A DNA stretch of 64,000 nucleotides from Marinomonas balearica. Lineage in GTDB: Bacteria; Pseudomonadota; Gammaproteobacteria; Pseudomonadales; Marinomonadaceae. The stretch covers positions 186,001 to 250,000 of the forward strand of contig NZ_SNXC01000015.1 in NCBI RefSeq assembly GCF_004362145.1, given 5' to 3'. Positions 16,781 to 26,806 of this stretch are shown here, one piece after another; within the stretch, counting starts at the first letter, position 1, and the number at the start of each line of letters is the position of its first letter. Made by a program: the position numbers and the translations under genes. A model generated the notes under the pieces. It was not told where the DNA came from and did no database searches. It saw only the letters and a program-made list of their open reading frames with translations.

Positions 16781-16812
16781 TATAAATCGATTAGAGTGTA
16801 GTAGGCCGTAAA

Positions 16813-17253
16813 ATGAACCGTTATTTTGTATCAACAGATCCCGCATTGTTTGACTTTGATTCTATTCACTCGTTTCTAACGGACAGCTATTGGGCTAAAA
16901 ATATTCCGAAGGAGACGTTAAAAAAAGCGATCGAGAACTCTCTTTGCTTTGCGATAATTTTAGAATCTAACCCACCCCAGCAAGTTGGCTTTGCCAGAAT
17001 GATTACGGATAAAGCCACATTTGCCTATTTGGCAGATGTTTTTATTCTAGAAGAGCATCGAGGAAAAGGCTTATCAAAACGTCTAATGGAACATATTGTG
17101 TCGCACCCCGATCTTCAAGGGCTTCGTCGTATTATGCTCGCAACAAAGGACGCTCACACTTTGTATTCAAAATACGGTTTCGAGCCTATTGAGCAAGTGA
17201 GCCGCCTGATGCAGGTTTGGAACCCCAATGTTTACTTAAACCCCAATAAATAG
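16813..17253 (+). CDS. GNAT-family N-acetyltransferase
   Basis: A 146-residue acetyltransferase of the GNAT fold that transfers acetyl from acetyl-CoA to an unknown amine. The acetyl-CoA motif A is visible as LADVFILEEHRGKGLSKRLMEH near residues 76-97, with R-x-x-G-x-G as RGKGLS. A conserved C-terminal LYSKYGFEP, typical of the family, lies near residue 117. It is preceded by the MITE, whose insertion left only 27 bases between the right target duplication and the ATG. This may affect its promoter or leader. The substrate cannot be inferred. Confidence 0.85.
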   Translation: MNRYFVSTDPALFDFDSIHSFLTDSYWAKNIPKETLKKAIENSLCFAIILESNPPQQVGFARMITDKATFAYLADVFILEEHRGKGLSKRLMEHIVSHPDLQGLRRIMLATKDAHTLYSKYGFEPIEQVSRLMQVWNPNVYLNPNK

Positions 17254-17344
17254 CGGCATCGTTATTTTTTGAGTACATCATTCATTATTGAGATTTATCA
17301 GGGCGACAGCGGGAGAGATTAGGCATAATAGTGCCAAATGAGCT

Positions 17345-17650
17345 TTAACCTAAGCTCTGAATTGATCGATATAGGTCGGTTGCTTCTTCGTTACTTAACC
17401 CAGTAACGCGAGAATGTCGGCCGATGCTACTGGAAATTTGGATGAAGTTCTTTTCTTCTTGCAGTTCAGACGCTGTATTTTCCGCTGCTTCTTTTGAGCG
17501 TTGGAACAGCTCCTGTGATGCTGAGCTAAGGGCTACTTCTTCCTTTTCTGGTGGATAGCGGTCAGCTGCATCTCTCTGGGTCGTAGCCTTATTGAGATTG
17601 TAAAGAGATTGCTGATAGAGGTTTAAACCCTCGTTTGAGTTAATAGTCAT
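17345..17650 (-). CDS. Small hydrophilic protein of unknown function
   Basis: A 101-residue soluble protein, charged and helix-prone, without a signal peptide or membrane segment. The central part (EEVALSSASQELFQRSKEA) and the Glu/Lys-rich ELQEEKNF suggest an amphipathic helical protein. I do not recognise a family. The ATG at 17650 is chosen; a GTG three codons earlier is also possible, and neither has a strong Shine-Dalgarno. It converges with the GNAT gene and is divergent from nhaD. Length and composition make it a plausible real gene. Confidence 0.6.
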   Translation of the reverse strand: MTINSNEGLNLYQQSLYNLNKATTQRDAADRYPPEKEEVALSSASQELFQRSKEAAENTASELQEEKNFIQISSSIGRHSRVTGLSNEEATDLYRSIQSLG

Positions 17651-17891
17651 AGCGGTCACTGTTCATTAGACGCACGATAATATTAGTATTGGCGACTATT
17701 GGTTAAAAAGCAAACAGATTTTGTTTTTTGTATTTTTCTTTCAGAATTGACTGCTAATACACAAATTTTGTAAGGAAATTTCAAAAAAAACCGCTCAAAA
17801 GGTAGGCGATTCTGTAGAAGGTTTGTAGAATGTGCACGCTGCGTTCTGGAGAAGGCGCAAAACAATTATTTTTCCCATTGAGGTTCGTTAA

Positions 17892-19151
17892 ATGCCTGCT
17901 TTATTGCAATTTATATTAATTGGCTTAGCTGTCATTGCGTTATTAGGTGTGGTTTTGGAAGACGTGATTCATGTTAACAAAGCTAAAGTAACACTGTTTT
18001 TAGGTACGCTTTCTTGGTTTCTACTGTTTATCTTTCATGATGCGGGTCATGAAGGGGCGGTGAATGAAGGCTTTTTAGAAAATATTTCTGAGATAGCCAG
18101 CTTATGGCTGTTCCTTGTTGCTGCAATGACATTTGTCGCCTATCTCAACCAGAAAGGTATGATAGAGAACCTTATTCACTTGTTTTTGCCTAAAAAAATA
18201 AGTGAGCGACGACTTCTGTTTTTGACCGCGATTTTCTGTTTTGTCTTTTCTTCGTTAGCAGACAACATTACAGCGACTTTGGTCTCTGTAACCTTAATTT
18301 TGTCGCTTAACCTTTCAACCAAGAAAACGGTGCGTTTCGCAACCTTGGTGGTTTTCTCAGTTAACTCTGGTGGTGTCTCGCTGATAACAGGCGATGTTAC
18401 GACCTTGATGATATTTTTGGCGGACAAAGTCAGTATCCTTGATTTGCTGATGTTATCTCTTCCTGCCTTTATTGCCGTACTTGCTTTGGCGATACTCTTG
18501 TCTCGCGGCATGTCTGAAACCGTACATGTTCAGATTCGTAGAACGGATGTTCGAGGCGTAGATTTAGCCATTGCTGCGATCTTTCTTACAACAATTATCG
18601 GCACGATAGTATCGAATGTACTGTTCAATATCCCTCCAGTGTTGACCTTCCTATTAGGCTTGTCTGTTATGTTCCTAGTAGCGCGCTTCTACGGTGAAGA
18701 CGAAGATGAGACACCGATCTTGGAATACATCCGTGTAATTGAGTTTGAAACGCTTCTGTTCTTCCTTGGTATCTTGTTGCTTGTTGGTATGTTGAAAGAG
18801 ATCGAAGTATTGGATGCTTTGGTCAGAATGTATGAAGTCATGCCTCCTGTAGTCGCAAACTACGTGATGGGGATATTGTCTGCTGCGATTGATAACGTTC
18901 CATTAACGGCAGCTTTGCTAAAAGCGGGCATCGTAATGACAGAGGCAGAATGGCTTGGATTGACCTACGCAGTTGGTGTGGGCGGCTCGTTATTGGTAAT
19001 TGGATCTGCAGCGGGTATCGTGGCGATGAGCAAAGTATCAGGATTGACGTTTGGCTCTTACGCGCGCTACAGCTTCTTATTGCTGATCGTTTATACGGTA
19101 GGTTACGCTGCATCCATGTTCCTAGCTGAGACAGTGTTGGGAGCGGGTTGA
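17892..19151 (+). CDS. nhaD: Na+/H+ antiporter NhaD
   Basis: Inner-membrane sodium/proton antiporter (419 aa) of the NhaD branch of the ion transporter superfamily. About twelve hydrophobic segments are visible. Conserved intramembrane stretches include SSLADNITATLVSVTL near residue 118, with a buried Asp-Asn, VNSGGVSLITGDVTTLM near residue 155, and AIDNVPLTAALLKAG near residue 332. It exports Na+ in exchange for protons, as expected of a marine bacterium. A perfect bidirectional terminator separates it from the convergent Mrp antiporter operon, so two sodium exporters are neighbours. Confidence 0.9.
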   Translation: MPALLQFILIGLAVIALLGVVLEDVIHVNKAKVTLFLGTLSWFLLFIFHDAGHEGAVNEGFLENISEIASLWLFLVAAMTFVAYLNQKGMIENLIHLFLPKKISERRLLFLTAIFCFVFSSLADNITATLVSVTLILSLNLSTKKTVRFATLVVFSVNSGGVSLITGDVTTLMIFLADKVSILDLLMLSLPAFIAVLALAILLSRGMSETVHVQIRRTDVRGVDLAIAAIFLTTIIGTIVSNVLFNIPPVLTFLLGLSVMFLVARFYGEDEDETPILEYIRVIEFETLLFFLGILLLVGMLKEIEVLDALVRMYEVMPPVVANYVMGILSAAIDNVPLTAALLKAGIVMTEAEWLGLTYAVGVGGSLLVIGSAAGIVAMSKVSGLTFGSYARYSFLLLIVYTVGYAASMFLAETVLGAG

Positions 19152-19252
19152 TGCCCCTTTAAAGTATTCAACGCATGGATGCACTTTACAACTGTGGATA
19201 TCCGCCTTGGTTTTCCACAGTTTAAGGCGACGAACTACGAGCTAATCGAAAG

Positions 19253-19296
19253 AGAAATAAAAAGGCCAACCTGATCAGGTTGGCCTTTTTATTTCT
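19253..19296. terminator. Perfect 44-bp palindromic bidirectional terminator between nhaD and mrpG
   Basis: Two perfect 22-base arms with no spacer, centred on CTGATCAG. The GC-rich part is GGCCAACC and its complement, flanked by AAAAA on one side and TTTTT on the other, so it can act on both strands. It sits between convergent operons. Confidence 0.9.
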
Positions 19297-19358
19297 ACTG
19301 AATTGTACCAAAACACTAAATACGATAGCGCGAAGTCATAGAGCGTTAAGCAATAAAA

Positions 19359-19769
19359 CTAAACCTGCTTATTCTCTTGTGTCGTATCGGTCTGTTCTTC
19401 GCTCAGTGTCGGTGCTCGTCGTTCCTTGATGGTTTCCATCAACTCTTGGCCCTTTGTTCTCTCAATGGCCTTTGTGTCTTGGTGCAGTGCTGTTTTAGCG
19501 ATCATATTAGCGGCTACAGGCGCTGTAATTAATAAAAACAAAGTAATGAGTAACTCATTCACAGAGAACGTACCTGTGTGAACTGAGTGATAGATCATGG
19601 AAGCAATTAAGACACCACTGATACCCAATGTCGACGCTTTTGTTGGTGCATGCAAACGCGTATAAATATCAGGTAAGCGCGCGAGACCAATCGATCCGAC
19701 CAGCAAAAATATGCCGCCAAATACGAGAAGAATACTGATAATGGTTTCTACCAAAAATGACATAGTCAA
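19359..19769 (-). CDS. mrpG: Mrp antiporter subunit G
   Basis: Small membrane subunit (136 aa) of the multisubunit Mrp Na+/H+ antiporter. Three hydrophobic helices fill the first ~95 residues, with the family motif RLPDIYTRLHAPTKASTLGI near residue 31. A longer than usual hydrophilic C-terminal tail (about residues 100-136, rich in Glu, Lys and Thr) faces the cytoplasm. It is the last gene of the operon, five bases after mrpF, and ends before the shared palindromic terminator. Confidence 0.92.
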   Translation of the reverse strand: MTMSFLVETIISILLVFGGIFLLVGSIGLARLPDIYTRLHAPTKASTLGISGVLIASMIYHSVHTGTFSVNELLITLFLLITAPVAANMIAKTALHQDTKAIERTKGQELMETIKERRAPTLSEEQTDTTQENKQV

Positions 19770-19774
19770 TTTTC

Positions 19775-20044
19775 CTATTCAATAATGTCGCCACGAAGTA
19801 AGTACTTACAAAGCGCTGCAGTACTGACAAAACCAAGCATGGCGATTAAGAGTGCGGCCTCAAAATACAAAGACGTGCCCATGTGAATTCCATACAACAT
19901 AAGCAAAGCGATGGTGTTAATGTACATTGTATCGAGTGCGAGAATACGATCCGATAGTTTTGGTCCAACCATCAGACGCCATAAATTTAAAAACAACGCG
20001 ATACAGATAAAAATGGCGACAATAAAAAGGGCCCAATCTAGCAT
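19775..20044 (-). CDS. mrpF: Mrp antiporter subunit F
   Basis: Small membrane subunit (89 aa) with three predicted helices and the conserved segment GPKLSDRILALDTMYINTIA near residues 28-47, which carries the buried charged residues typical of MrpF. It overlaps the end of mrpE by seven bases, so the two are translationally coupled. The length matches the family. All seven Mrp functions are present in order. Confidence 0.92.
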   Translation of the reverse strand: MLDWALFIVAIFICIALFLNLWRLMVGPKLSDRILALDTMYINTIALLMLYGIHMGTSLYFEAALLIAMLGFVSTAALCKYLLRGDIIE

Positions 20045-20523
20045 CCTAAAATCTCCTTGATGGGGTTTTCATAGCGTGTCTTCACCGTATCAACCAGTTC
20101 TTTTTCATTTGTTAAATGCAATGCATGAATGTAGAGCCATTGCTTGTCTTCTGAAATTTCCGCACTGACCGTACCCGGTGTTAGAGACACTGTACTCGCA
20201 AGAATGGTAATGCCTAGATCCGATTCAATATCGATTGGAATCGCGATAAATCCAGGCTGCAGCTTTTTCAAAGGCCCAACGACTAACCACGCGACTTCGA
20301 AATTCGCCGTGATAATATCGCCCAATACCATAAAGAAATAGCGAACCGCTAAGAATGGTCTTTTGATCTTCTGTTTTTCATCGCGCATCCCAGAGGTTAA
20401 CAACGGGATAGTAATGGCGAAAAAGAGCGCCAGAACGATGTGGCCGACACTGGCAGAATTATTAAGCATGAGCCAAACAACAAAAAGCAGAAGACTGTGC
20501 ATTGGCATAGGAAGAAGACGCAT
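20038..20523 (-). CDS. mrpE: Mrp antiporter subunit E
   Basis: Membrane subunit (161 aa), MnhE family. Two or three N-terminal helices are followed by a cytoplasmic domain. The conserved segment TILASTVSLTPGTVSAEIS lies near residues 108-126 and is diagnostic of the family. The start overlaps the mrpD stop by one base and the end overlaps mrpF by seven bases. It forms part of the proposed ion pathway with A, C, D, F and G. Confidence 0.92.
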   Translation of the reverse strand: MRLLPMPMHSLLLFVVWLMLNNSASVGHIVLALFFAITIPLLTSGMRDEKQKIKRPFLAVRYFFMVLGDIITANFEVAWLVVGPLKKLQPGFIAIPIDIESDLGITILASTVSLTPGTVSAEISEDKQWLYIHALHLTNEKELVDTVKTRYENPIKEILGC

Positions 20524-22046
20524 TATTGAACTCCTCCAGATTGAATAGATGGTAGCAGCGGCAGCACAGACAAATTAGGGTCATGCAGTGTATGAGCTGC
20601 AGTTTGTGCGATTTCGACGACAGATCCACCAAATAGAGCTAATAAAGGGGAGGCTGCCATCAGTAAGAATACCGCTAATAACTGTACATAACTTGCCTCA
20701 GGTGCATCGTCTTGAACGCCACCAGAATGTCGCCAAAACAAAGTCGTGCCAGCTCTAGACAATGTGATCAAGGCTGCTAGGCTGCTGATCAGCATAATAG
20801 GCCAAACCCAAATCATTTCCGCGGTAGATTGAGCCGCTTGAAGAATCAAAATCTTACCAACAAAACCTGAAAGCGGTGGCATTCCGATAATGGCAACCGC
20901 GCCCACTGCAAACCCAATACCCAAAAATATGGGTTGTTTAAGCGCTTTAGATCGAACAAAGCGATCTTCGGCTTTGCCTCGTTGTTTCGCAATAATGTCG
21001 GCTAATAAGAACAGCCCCGCAGTGACAACGGTACTGTGTAATAAGTAATAAAGCGCAGCGCCGGTTGCCACTTCACTTTGTAAGGCGGCACATACCAGCA
21101 AACTCCCCGCAGACAAGACCACCATATTAGCAACGAGCAATTTGAGTGTTGGCGCCGCAAAAATACCGACTGTTCCAATACAAATTGTCAGCAAAGACAA
21201 CGGCCATAACCACGTTTGCGCTATGTTAGCGAGCTCGCCTGCATCGTCGCCGAAAATCATAATATGGACGCGGAAAATGCTGTAGATCCCAACTTTGGTC
21301 ATAATGGCAAAAATGGCTGCGACTGGAGCACTGGCACTAGCGTAGGTTCGCGGTAACCAAAAATGCAGCGGTAGCAACGCTGCTTTAAGTCCGAATACAA
21401 CCAAGAGCATAGACGCGCCGATTTTCGCCAAGATTGCATTACTTCCTTCCAACGAACCGACTTTAGCCGCCATATCCGCCATATTGAGCGTACCCAATGT
21501 GCCGTAAAGAATGCCTAGCCCAAATAGGAAGATGCTGGAACCGACCAAGTTTAAAATCACGTAATGCACGGTTGCTTGAGTCTTTTGTTTTCCCCCGCCA
21601 TGAATCAACAACGCGTAGGATGCGATCAGCAAGATTTCGAAGAATACGAAAAGGTTAAAAATATCGCCTGTCAGGAAAGCACCGTTGATCCCCATAACTT
21701 GAAACATGAACAGAGGGTGAAAGTAAGCACCTTCTTTGTCATCGCCAGCGCAACCGTATAAATGCGCGCAGAAAGCGAGAAATACGCAAAGCAAAACCAG
21801 CAAGGTAGACATTGAATCAGCGACTAACACAATACCAAATGGCGCTTGCCAGTTCCCCAAAATATACTGAGTAGTGCCTTCATTATGAGTTTGCATTAGC
21901 AAAATAGCAGCGACCACAATTTGAAGTGCGAACGATGCAACGCCAATCGCACGTTGGCGCGCAAGCGTAGTGCTAAATGGCGGTAGTAATAAAAGGGCCC
22001 CAGTTAACAGAGGCAGAATAATAGGAAGAATAGCAAGGTGCTGCAT
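20523..22046 (-). CDS. mrpD: Mrp antiporter subunit D (NuoM/N-like)
   Basis: Large membrane subunit (507 aa) homologous to the proton-pumping antiporter-like subunits of complex I. About fourteen helices are predicted. The conserved core includes the FVFFEILLIASYALL segment near residue 133, which carries the functional Glu, and LKAALLPLHFWLPRTYASASAPVAA near residue 222, which carries the key Lys and the HFWLP signature. It begins immediately after the mrpC stop. Confidence 0.93.
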   Translation of the reverse strand: MQHLAILPIILPLLTGALLLLPPFSTTLARQRAIGVASFALQIVVAAILLMQTHNEGTTQYILGNWQAPFGIVLVADSMSTLLVLLCVFLAFCAHLYGCAGDDKEGAYFHPLFMFQVMGINGAFLTGDIFNLFVFFEILLIASYALLIHGGGKQKTQATVHYVILNLVGSSIFLFGLGILYGTLGTLNMADMAAKVGSLEGSNAILAKIGASMLLVVFGLKAALLPLHFWLPRTYASASAPVAAIFAIMTKVGIYSIFRVHIMIFGDDAGELANIAQTWLWPLSLLTICIGTVGIFAAPTLKLLVANMVVLSAGSLLVCAALQSEVATGAALYYLLHSTVVTAGLFLLADIIAKQRGKAEDRFVRSKALKQPIFLGIGFAVGAVAIIGMPPLSGFVGKILILQAAQSTAEMIWVWPIMLISSLAALITLSRAGTTLFWRHSGGVQDDAPEASYVQLLAVFLLMAASPLLALFGGSVVEIAQTAAHTLHDPNLSVLPLLPSIQSGGVQ

Positions 22047-22415
22047 TTAGCGCTGGCCTCCTTGTTTGCCAGATTTTCGCGTCTCTATAGACGACGGTAA
22101 ACGTCCATCTACATGATCGTTACCCAAGTCAGCACGGGCTCTCATGGCCAATATCACGGCAAACGCCGTCATAGCGAAACCGATTACGATCGCAGTTAAT
22201 ACCAACGCTTGAGGTAATGGATCACTGTAGTTTTCGGATTGCCCTAACACGGCAGCGGCATCCAATTTCAAACGGCCACTAGCAAATAGGAACAGGTTGA
22301 CCGCGTAAGATAAGAGAGTGAGGCCGACAACCACAGAAAAGCTACGTCCTCTCATTGTAAGAAAAATGCCGCAGGCTGTTAAAATGCCAACGCAAAATGC
22401 GTATAAACCTTCCAT
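22047..22415 (-). CDS. mrpC: Mrp antiporter subunit C (NuoK-like)
   Basis: Small membrane subunit (122 aa) homologous to NuoK of complex I. Three helices are visible, with the conserved segment DPLPQALVLTAIVIGFAMTA near residues 65-84 containing the family PQALVLTAIVI core. Its start overlaps the stop of mrpA by one base and it abuts mrpD. The C-terminal 25 residues are hydrophilic and basic. Confidence 0.93.
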   Translation of the reverse strand: MEGLYAFCVGILTACGIFLTMRGRSFSVVVGLTLLSYAVNLFLFASGRLKLDAAAVLGQSENYSDPLPQALVLTAIVIGFAMTAFAVILAMRARADLGNDHVDGRLPSSIETRKSGKQGGQR

Positions 22416-25213
22416 TAATCATGTTCCTCTAAAACAGGTCGCTCACTGGTCGTCAGTTTGCCTAAGTTCGCAAGAATCAACATCGTGGCTCCGATGACAG
22501 TAAGGTAAACACCTAAATCAAATATCATGGCACTGGCCAACTCGAATTTACCGATCGCTGGCAAATAGAAATAATCGAACCAAGATGTTAGGAAAGGTCG
22601 ATCAAAGAACCAACTGCCAACACCTGTTAGTGCTGAGATCGTAATACCTGAGCCAATCATGACTTGATAATCGAGCTTCATACGACTCTTCATCCAATCA
22701 ACACCGTGAGCAACGTATTGCTGGATAATCGCCACCGAGGTAATCAAGCCTGCGATGAAGCCTCCGCCTGGCAAGTTGTGTCCACGAAGGAATATATAAG
22801 CGGATACAAGCAAAGCAAGTGGCAACAGAGACTGAGAAATAACCGCCAACAAAATTGGATGGCTGTCTGTTGACCAAGGACGGCCGTTTAGATCGCTAGA
22901 GGGCATAAAGAGCTTCATACGCGCAATTAGCTTGTAAATCCCCAATGCAGCGATTCCTAGAACGGTGATTTCTCCCAAGGTATCAAACCCTCGAAAGTCA
23001 ACGAGTATTACGTTCACGACGTTAGTACCACCGCCACCGGTTTTGCTGTTCGCAAGGAAGAAATCAGAAATAGTGTCGAGTGGACGAGTCATCAATGCGT
23101 AACTGATGGTGCCAACAATACCGCCTAACATCGCCGCAATACCCAAATCACGCACAATACGACGAGGTGACGATTCTTTTGGTGTTTTCTGTGGCAGGAA
23201 GAACAAAGCCAACATAAGCAGGATAATAGTAACCACTTCAACAGACAGCTGAGTAAGCGCTAAATCGGGTGCAGAGAACTTCGCAAATGCCAAAGTCACA
23301 ACCAACCCGACAACAGAAAGCGTAATCAGCGCGACCATACGTTTACGGTGCCAGAGTACCGTCGCAAGCCCAGAGATAGTAAGAAGTACTGCGGCAGTAA
23401 TCGACAGCGCATCGACAGGAATTTCAGGTCGACGTCCCGCTGTTGTGTTTAGATCCAACAGGGGAATAGCACTCATGACAATGGTAAGACTCAACACAAA
23501 ATAGATGTAGCGCTGAAGCGATGCGTTATCAACGATGGCCATAAACTGTTCTGCACGTCTGGAGATCTGTTGCACGATCCCTTCAAACACGAGTTTAGGG
23601 TCACTCGCAGGGAACTGTGCTTGGAACTTAAACAAGTGCTGGCGATTGTAATACAGGAATAACCCGCCAATAAGTGCGATAAAGCTCATAAGAAGCGGGA
23701 AGTTTAAACCGTGCCACACAGCCAAGCTGTAGTAGGGAACGAAGTCGTTTAATGCTGCACCTGACGCGGCGTAGAGCAAATCGCCCACTACAAAGCCTGG
23801 GAACATTCCGACCACAAGACATAAAAATACCAAAATCTCGACAGGGACTCGCATATAACGTGGTGGTTCATGCGGTGTTTTGGGCAAATTGATTGGCTCG
23901 CCGTTAAAGAATACATCGTGGATAAAGCGAGTGGAGTACGCCACCGACAAAACGCCGCCCAACGTCGCCATAACGGGCACCATCCAAGAAAGCGAACCAA
24001 GAGAGCCTTGATGCAGCGTTTCGGTAAAGAACATTTCCTTAGACAAAAAGCCGTTTAATAGAGGCACACCCGCCATCGCAGAGGAGGCAACCATGGCAAG
24101 CGTGGCGGTATAGGGCATGTACTTCCAGAGACCGTTTAGTTGCCGCATGTCCCGCGAGCCCGATTCGTGGTCGATAATCCCTGCCGCCATAAACAGCGAG
24201 GCTTTAAAGGTCGCATGGTTGATTATGTGGAAAATCGCTGCCACTAGCGCAAGGTCTGTGCCCATGCCCAATAGCAAGGTAATCAAGCCCAAATGACTGA
24301 TCGTGGAATTGGCCAATAGCCCTTTTAAATCGTGCTGGAACAGAGCGAGGTAGCCACCAAGTAGGAAGGTCGCAAGCCCTGTCATGCTTACAATTAAGAA
24401 CCAAAGCTCTGTACCTGCCAAAGTTGGATAAAAACGTGCCATTAAGAATATGCCCGCTTTCACCATTGTTGCAGAGTGCAAGTAAGCACTTACTGGTGTC
24501 GGCGCAGCCATGGCATTGGGCAGCCAGAAGTGGAACGGAAACTGAGCGGATTTAGTAAACGCGCCTAAAAGCACCAACACAACAATAACAGGGTAGCTCG
24601 CACTTGCTCGCACAAGGTCGCCGCTGTCGAGTACGTCTTGTAAGCTGTAACTACCCACAACCTGACCTAGAATCAGCAAACCCGCTAACAGAGCAAGGCC
24701 GCCCGCACCGGTTACGGCCAATGCCATACGCGCACCTTTACGTGCGTCTGATTTATGTCCCCAGAAGCTGATTAACAAAAATGAGCTAATACTGGTTAAT
24801 TCCCAGAAAACCCAAATTTGAATCAAGTTATCCGACATAACCACGCCTAACATGGCGAACATAAAGAAGATCAGATAAGAATAGAACTTTCCTATCGAAT
24901 CTTGATCGGATAAATAGTAGCGAGCATAAAGGATAACAAGTAGCCCGATGCCTAGAATAAGCAGGGCAAAAAGCAGCACCAGACCATCGAGACGAAAGGC
25001 CAGTTCGAGCCCCATACTGGGAATCCATGGAATCGCAGCATGAAAAGCTTGCCCGTCAAATATCTCGGGTGCTTTTGAAAGGATTAAAAACAATGCTAAA
25101 GCGGGTAACCCTGCCGTTAAAAACGCACAAGCTGTTCGGCTATAACGAGCCGAAAATAAGGGTACCAAGGTTCCGATTAAGGGTAACAAGGGTATCCATA
25201 TTAGAGAGTTCAA
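22415..25213 (-). CDS. mrpA: Mrp antiporter fused subunit A/B
   Basis: Large membrane protein (932 aa) that joins MrpA (NuoL-like antiporter core plus MbhD/E-type region) to a C-terminal MrpB domain. The NuoL-like core covers about residues 1-500 with [15 protein letters not shown] and [26 protein letters not shown]. The MrpB-like tail begins near residue 790 with the [10 protein letters not shown] segment. Such A/B fusions are normal in Gram-negative (group 2) Mrp systems. The initiator is a TTG at 25213, supported by AAGGAG eight bases upstream. It is the first gene of the operon. Confidence 0.92.
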   Translation of the reverse strand: MNSLIWIPLLPLIGTLVPLFSARYSRTACAFLTAGLPALALFLILSKAPEIFDGQAFHAAIPWIPSMGLELAFRLDGLVLLFALLILGIGLLVILYARYYLSDQDSIGKFYSYLIFFMFAMLGVVMSDNLIQIWVFWELTSISSFLLISFWGHKSDARKGARMALAVTGAGGLALLAGLLILGQVVGSYSLQDVLDSGDLVRASASYPVIVVLVLLGAFTKSAQFPFHFWLPNAMAAPTPVSAYLHSATMVKAGIFLMARFYPTLAGTELWFLIVSMTGLATFLLGGYLALFQHDLKGLLANSTISHLGLITLLLGMGTDLALVAAIFHIINHATFKASLFMAAGIIDHESGSRDMRQLNGLWKYMPYTATLAMVASSAMAGVPLLNGFLSKEMFFTETLHQGSLGSLSWMVPVMATLGGVLSVAYSTRFIHDVFFNGEPINLPKTPHEPPRYMRVPVEILVFLCLVVGMFPGFVVGDLLYAASGAALNDFVPYYSLAVWHGLNFPLLMSFIALIGGLFLYYNRQHLFKFQAQFPASDPKLVFEGIVQQISRRAEQFMAIVDNASLQRYIYFVLSLTIVMSAIPLLDLNTTAGRRPEIPVDALSITAAVLLTISGLATVLWHRKRMVALITLSVVGLVVTLAFAKFSAPDLALTQLSVEVVTIILLMLALFFLPQKTPKESSPRRIVRDLGIAAMLGGIVGTISYALMTRPLDTISDFFLANSKTGGGGTNVVNVILVDFRGFDTLGEITVLGIAALGIYKLIARMKLFMPSSDLNGRPWSTDSHPILLAVISQSLLPLALLVSAYIFLRGHNLPGGGFIAGLITSVAIIQQYVAHGVDWMKSRMKLDYQVMIGSGITISALTGVGSWFFDRPFLTSWFDYFYLPAIGKFELASAMIFDLGVYLTVIGATMLILANLGKLTTSERPVLEEHD

Positions 25214-25377
25214 GTGAAGAGCTCCTTACAATGATTTCTTTCCAGATCGTCCTTCACAACGAAACGGGAACTAAGTTCTTATCCAGATTGAGTATTACTA
25301 TAGCGAACGTGGCGTATCTTAGGTAGATTTTTTAAGTAATATCCAAAGATAAAAACGAATTATAATAGACAGGAGGG

Positions 25378-25408
25378 AGTCGATGAACTGAAAGGCAGTT
25401 CATCGACT
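25378..25408. terminator. Perfect 13-bp stem-loop between the mrp operon and the chemoreceptor gene
   Basis: AGTCGATGAACTG (25378-25390) pairs perfectly with CAGTTCATCGACT (25396-25408) across a five-base loop. It lies downstream of the minus-strand chemoreceptor stop and upstream of mrpA. It is probably the chemoreceptor terminator, although a T-run is lacking. Confidence 0.55.
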
Positions 25409-25449
25409 TGAGTGATTCAATCGCAATATGTTCATGGTGAATAGGGTGT

Positions 25450-26541
25450 TTAGCCTTGATCCGCGACTTCTTCCATCAGCTTGTCAATGCTCGCAACGAC
25501 TGCAAGGCTCCCTGCCTCCATATTATCAAGATAGCGATACATTTCTTTTGTATTACCTTGCTCTGCGGAGCGTAACGCTGCTCTGCCTGAATCGTGAACT
25601 TGTTTATGAGGTCGCTCAATGGCTTTGAAATTAGAGCTTTGTGCAAAAGCTGCTTTGCCGTAGCCTTCGTAATACCATTTTCCCAGTCGGCATTGAGTAT
25701 GCTGGTTAACTTCTTCCGAGTAATTTTGATTGGCCAAGCGTTGGTAAACGTCATTTTTCCAAACGACATGATCGAGTTTTACGGTGTTTAAAAAAGAGTG
25801 TGTTGATGCAATGTCGATGACGGTCTGCATATGAGAAGAGGAGTCGATGACGTTGTCTACCACGGCGGATATCTGCTCTGATGAGGAAGAGACATCCAAG
25901 GCAATATTTTGGTTCTTAGCAACACTGTCTTTAATATGGTGAGTTTGCTGAATCACTTTATTAACCAGCGATTCCACTTTTTCACTCGCTGAGTGTGTTT
26001 TTGCCGCTAAATTACGTACTTCATCAGCGACCACCGCGAACCCTCTGCCTGCGCTGCCTGCTCGCGCTGCTTCAATGGCTGCGTTAAGTGCAAGTAAATT
26101 AGTCTGATCTGATATTTCTTGGATATTGCTAACCAGCTGACTTATCCCGCTTGCCGTATTATCAAGTATGGTTGCCGCTTCCATACTGCTGTCAGCCTGC
26201 TCATTAATCGCCATGGCTCTTTGTTCTAATTGAGCCAACGCCTTGTTTGTTTGATCAAATGTTTGATCCAGTTCTTCCAATTTGCTCTTTTCATGTGAAA
26301 GCTCTTCTGCATTATTTGCAAGACCTGATCGGATGGTTTGTAACATATCACCGCCACGAAGTTGCGATAGCAAAAGATTCTCTTCATTGTGAGTTGCGTG
26401 TTTTAACAAAGCAATTTCCGCTCTTGCGTCTTGCAACTGCTGGTTCAGAGAATGTTCCATCTCATCTTTCTCTTTTTGAGCCTGAATGAACTCGATCTTC
26501 AACTGGCTTAATTCTTGTTTTAGTGCGCCTGATGTAAACAT
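25450..26541 (-). CDS. Soluble methyl-accepting chemotaxis protein with C-terminal CZB zinc-binding domain
   Basis: Cytoplasmic chemoreceptor (363 aa) without membrane segments. An N-terminal coiled coil (about residues 1-70) leads to a short MCP signalling domain whose hairpin tip is [18 protein letters not shown] near residue 165, followed by [13 protein letters not shown]. The C-terminal ~120 residues match the CZB fold: the [11 protein letters not shown]is, [15 protein letters not shown] with His/Cys, and HKQVHDSG with His. In known CZB proteins a 3-His/1-Cys zinc site senses zinc or hypochlorous acid. The internal ATG at 26541, preceded by GAGGA, is preferred over an upstream in-frame codon at 26622. 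Confidence 0.85.
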   Translation of the reverse strand: MFTSGALKQELSQLKIEFIQAQKEKDEMEHSLNQQLQDARAEIALLKHATHNEENLLLSQLRGGDMLQTIRSGLANNAEELSHEKSKLEELDQTFDQTNKALAQLEQRAMAINEQADSSMEAATILDNTASGISQLVSNIQEISDQTNLLALNAAIEAARAGSAGRGFAVVADEVRNLAAKTHSASEKVESLVNKVIQQTHHIKDSVAKNQNIALDVSSSSEQISAVVDNVIDSSSHMQTVIDIASTHSFLNTVKLDHVVWKNDVYQRLANQNYSEEVNQHTQCRLGKWYYEGYGKAAFAQSSNFKAIERPHKQVHDSGRAALRSAEQGNTKEMYRYLDNMEAGSLAVVASIDKLMEEVADQG

Positions 26542-26721
26542 GGGATCCTCGATATATTTATAAGTATTACTGCATTTTATCAGTGGGAAGAGACGAGAAA
26601 ATTGATATGCGTCAGCGTGCATATTTATTGTTTCATTGATTTGTCGGGTTGAATCGACACATTAAATACAAAAAATACACGATGGTTGAACCGCAGAAGC
26701 GCGAAAAGGAAGGATCTTAAA

Positions 26722-26801
26722 GGAGATTACAGTTAATAGAGATTTAGGCTGAAAGAGATTTAGGGTGAAAGATATTTAAGATAAAAGAGCTGTAAGAGTA
26801 A
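26722..26801. repeat. Degenerate 16-bp tandem repeats in a noncoding spacer
   Basis: Two nearly identical 16-base units (AGAGATTTAGGCTGAA and AGAGATTTAGGGTGAA at 26738-26769) are followed by two decayed units (26770-26801) and preceded by one (26722-26737). It lies in the 352-base spacer between two minus-strand genes. No long open frame crosses it. Confidence 0.65.
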
Positions 26802-26806
26802 GCCTT

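Noticed and set aside
18176..18511. 111-codon minus-strand frame inside nhaD
   Set aside because: Shadow of a long hydrophobic coding sequence; basic composition and no ribosome site.
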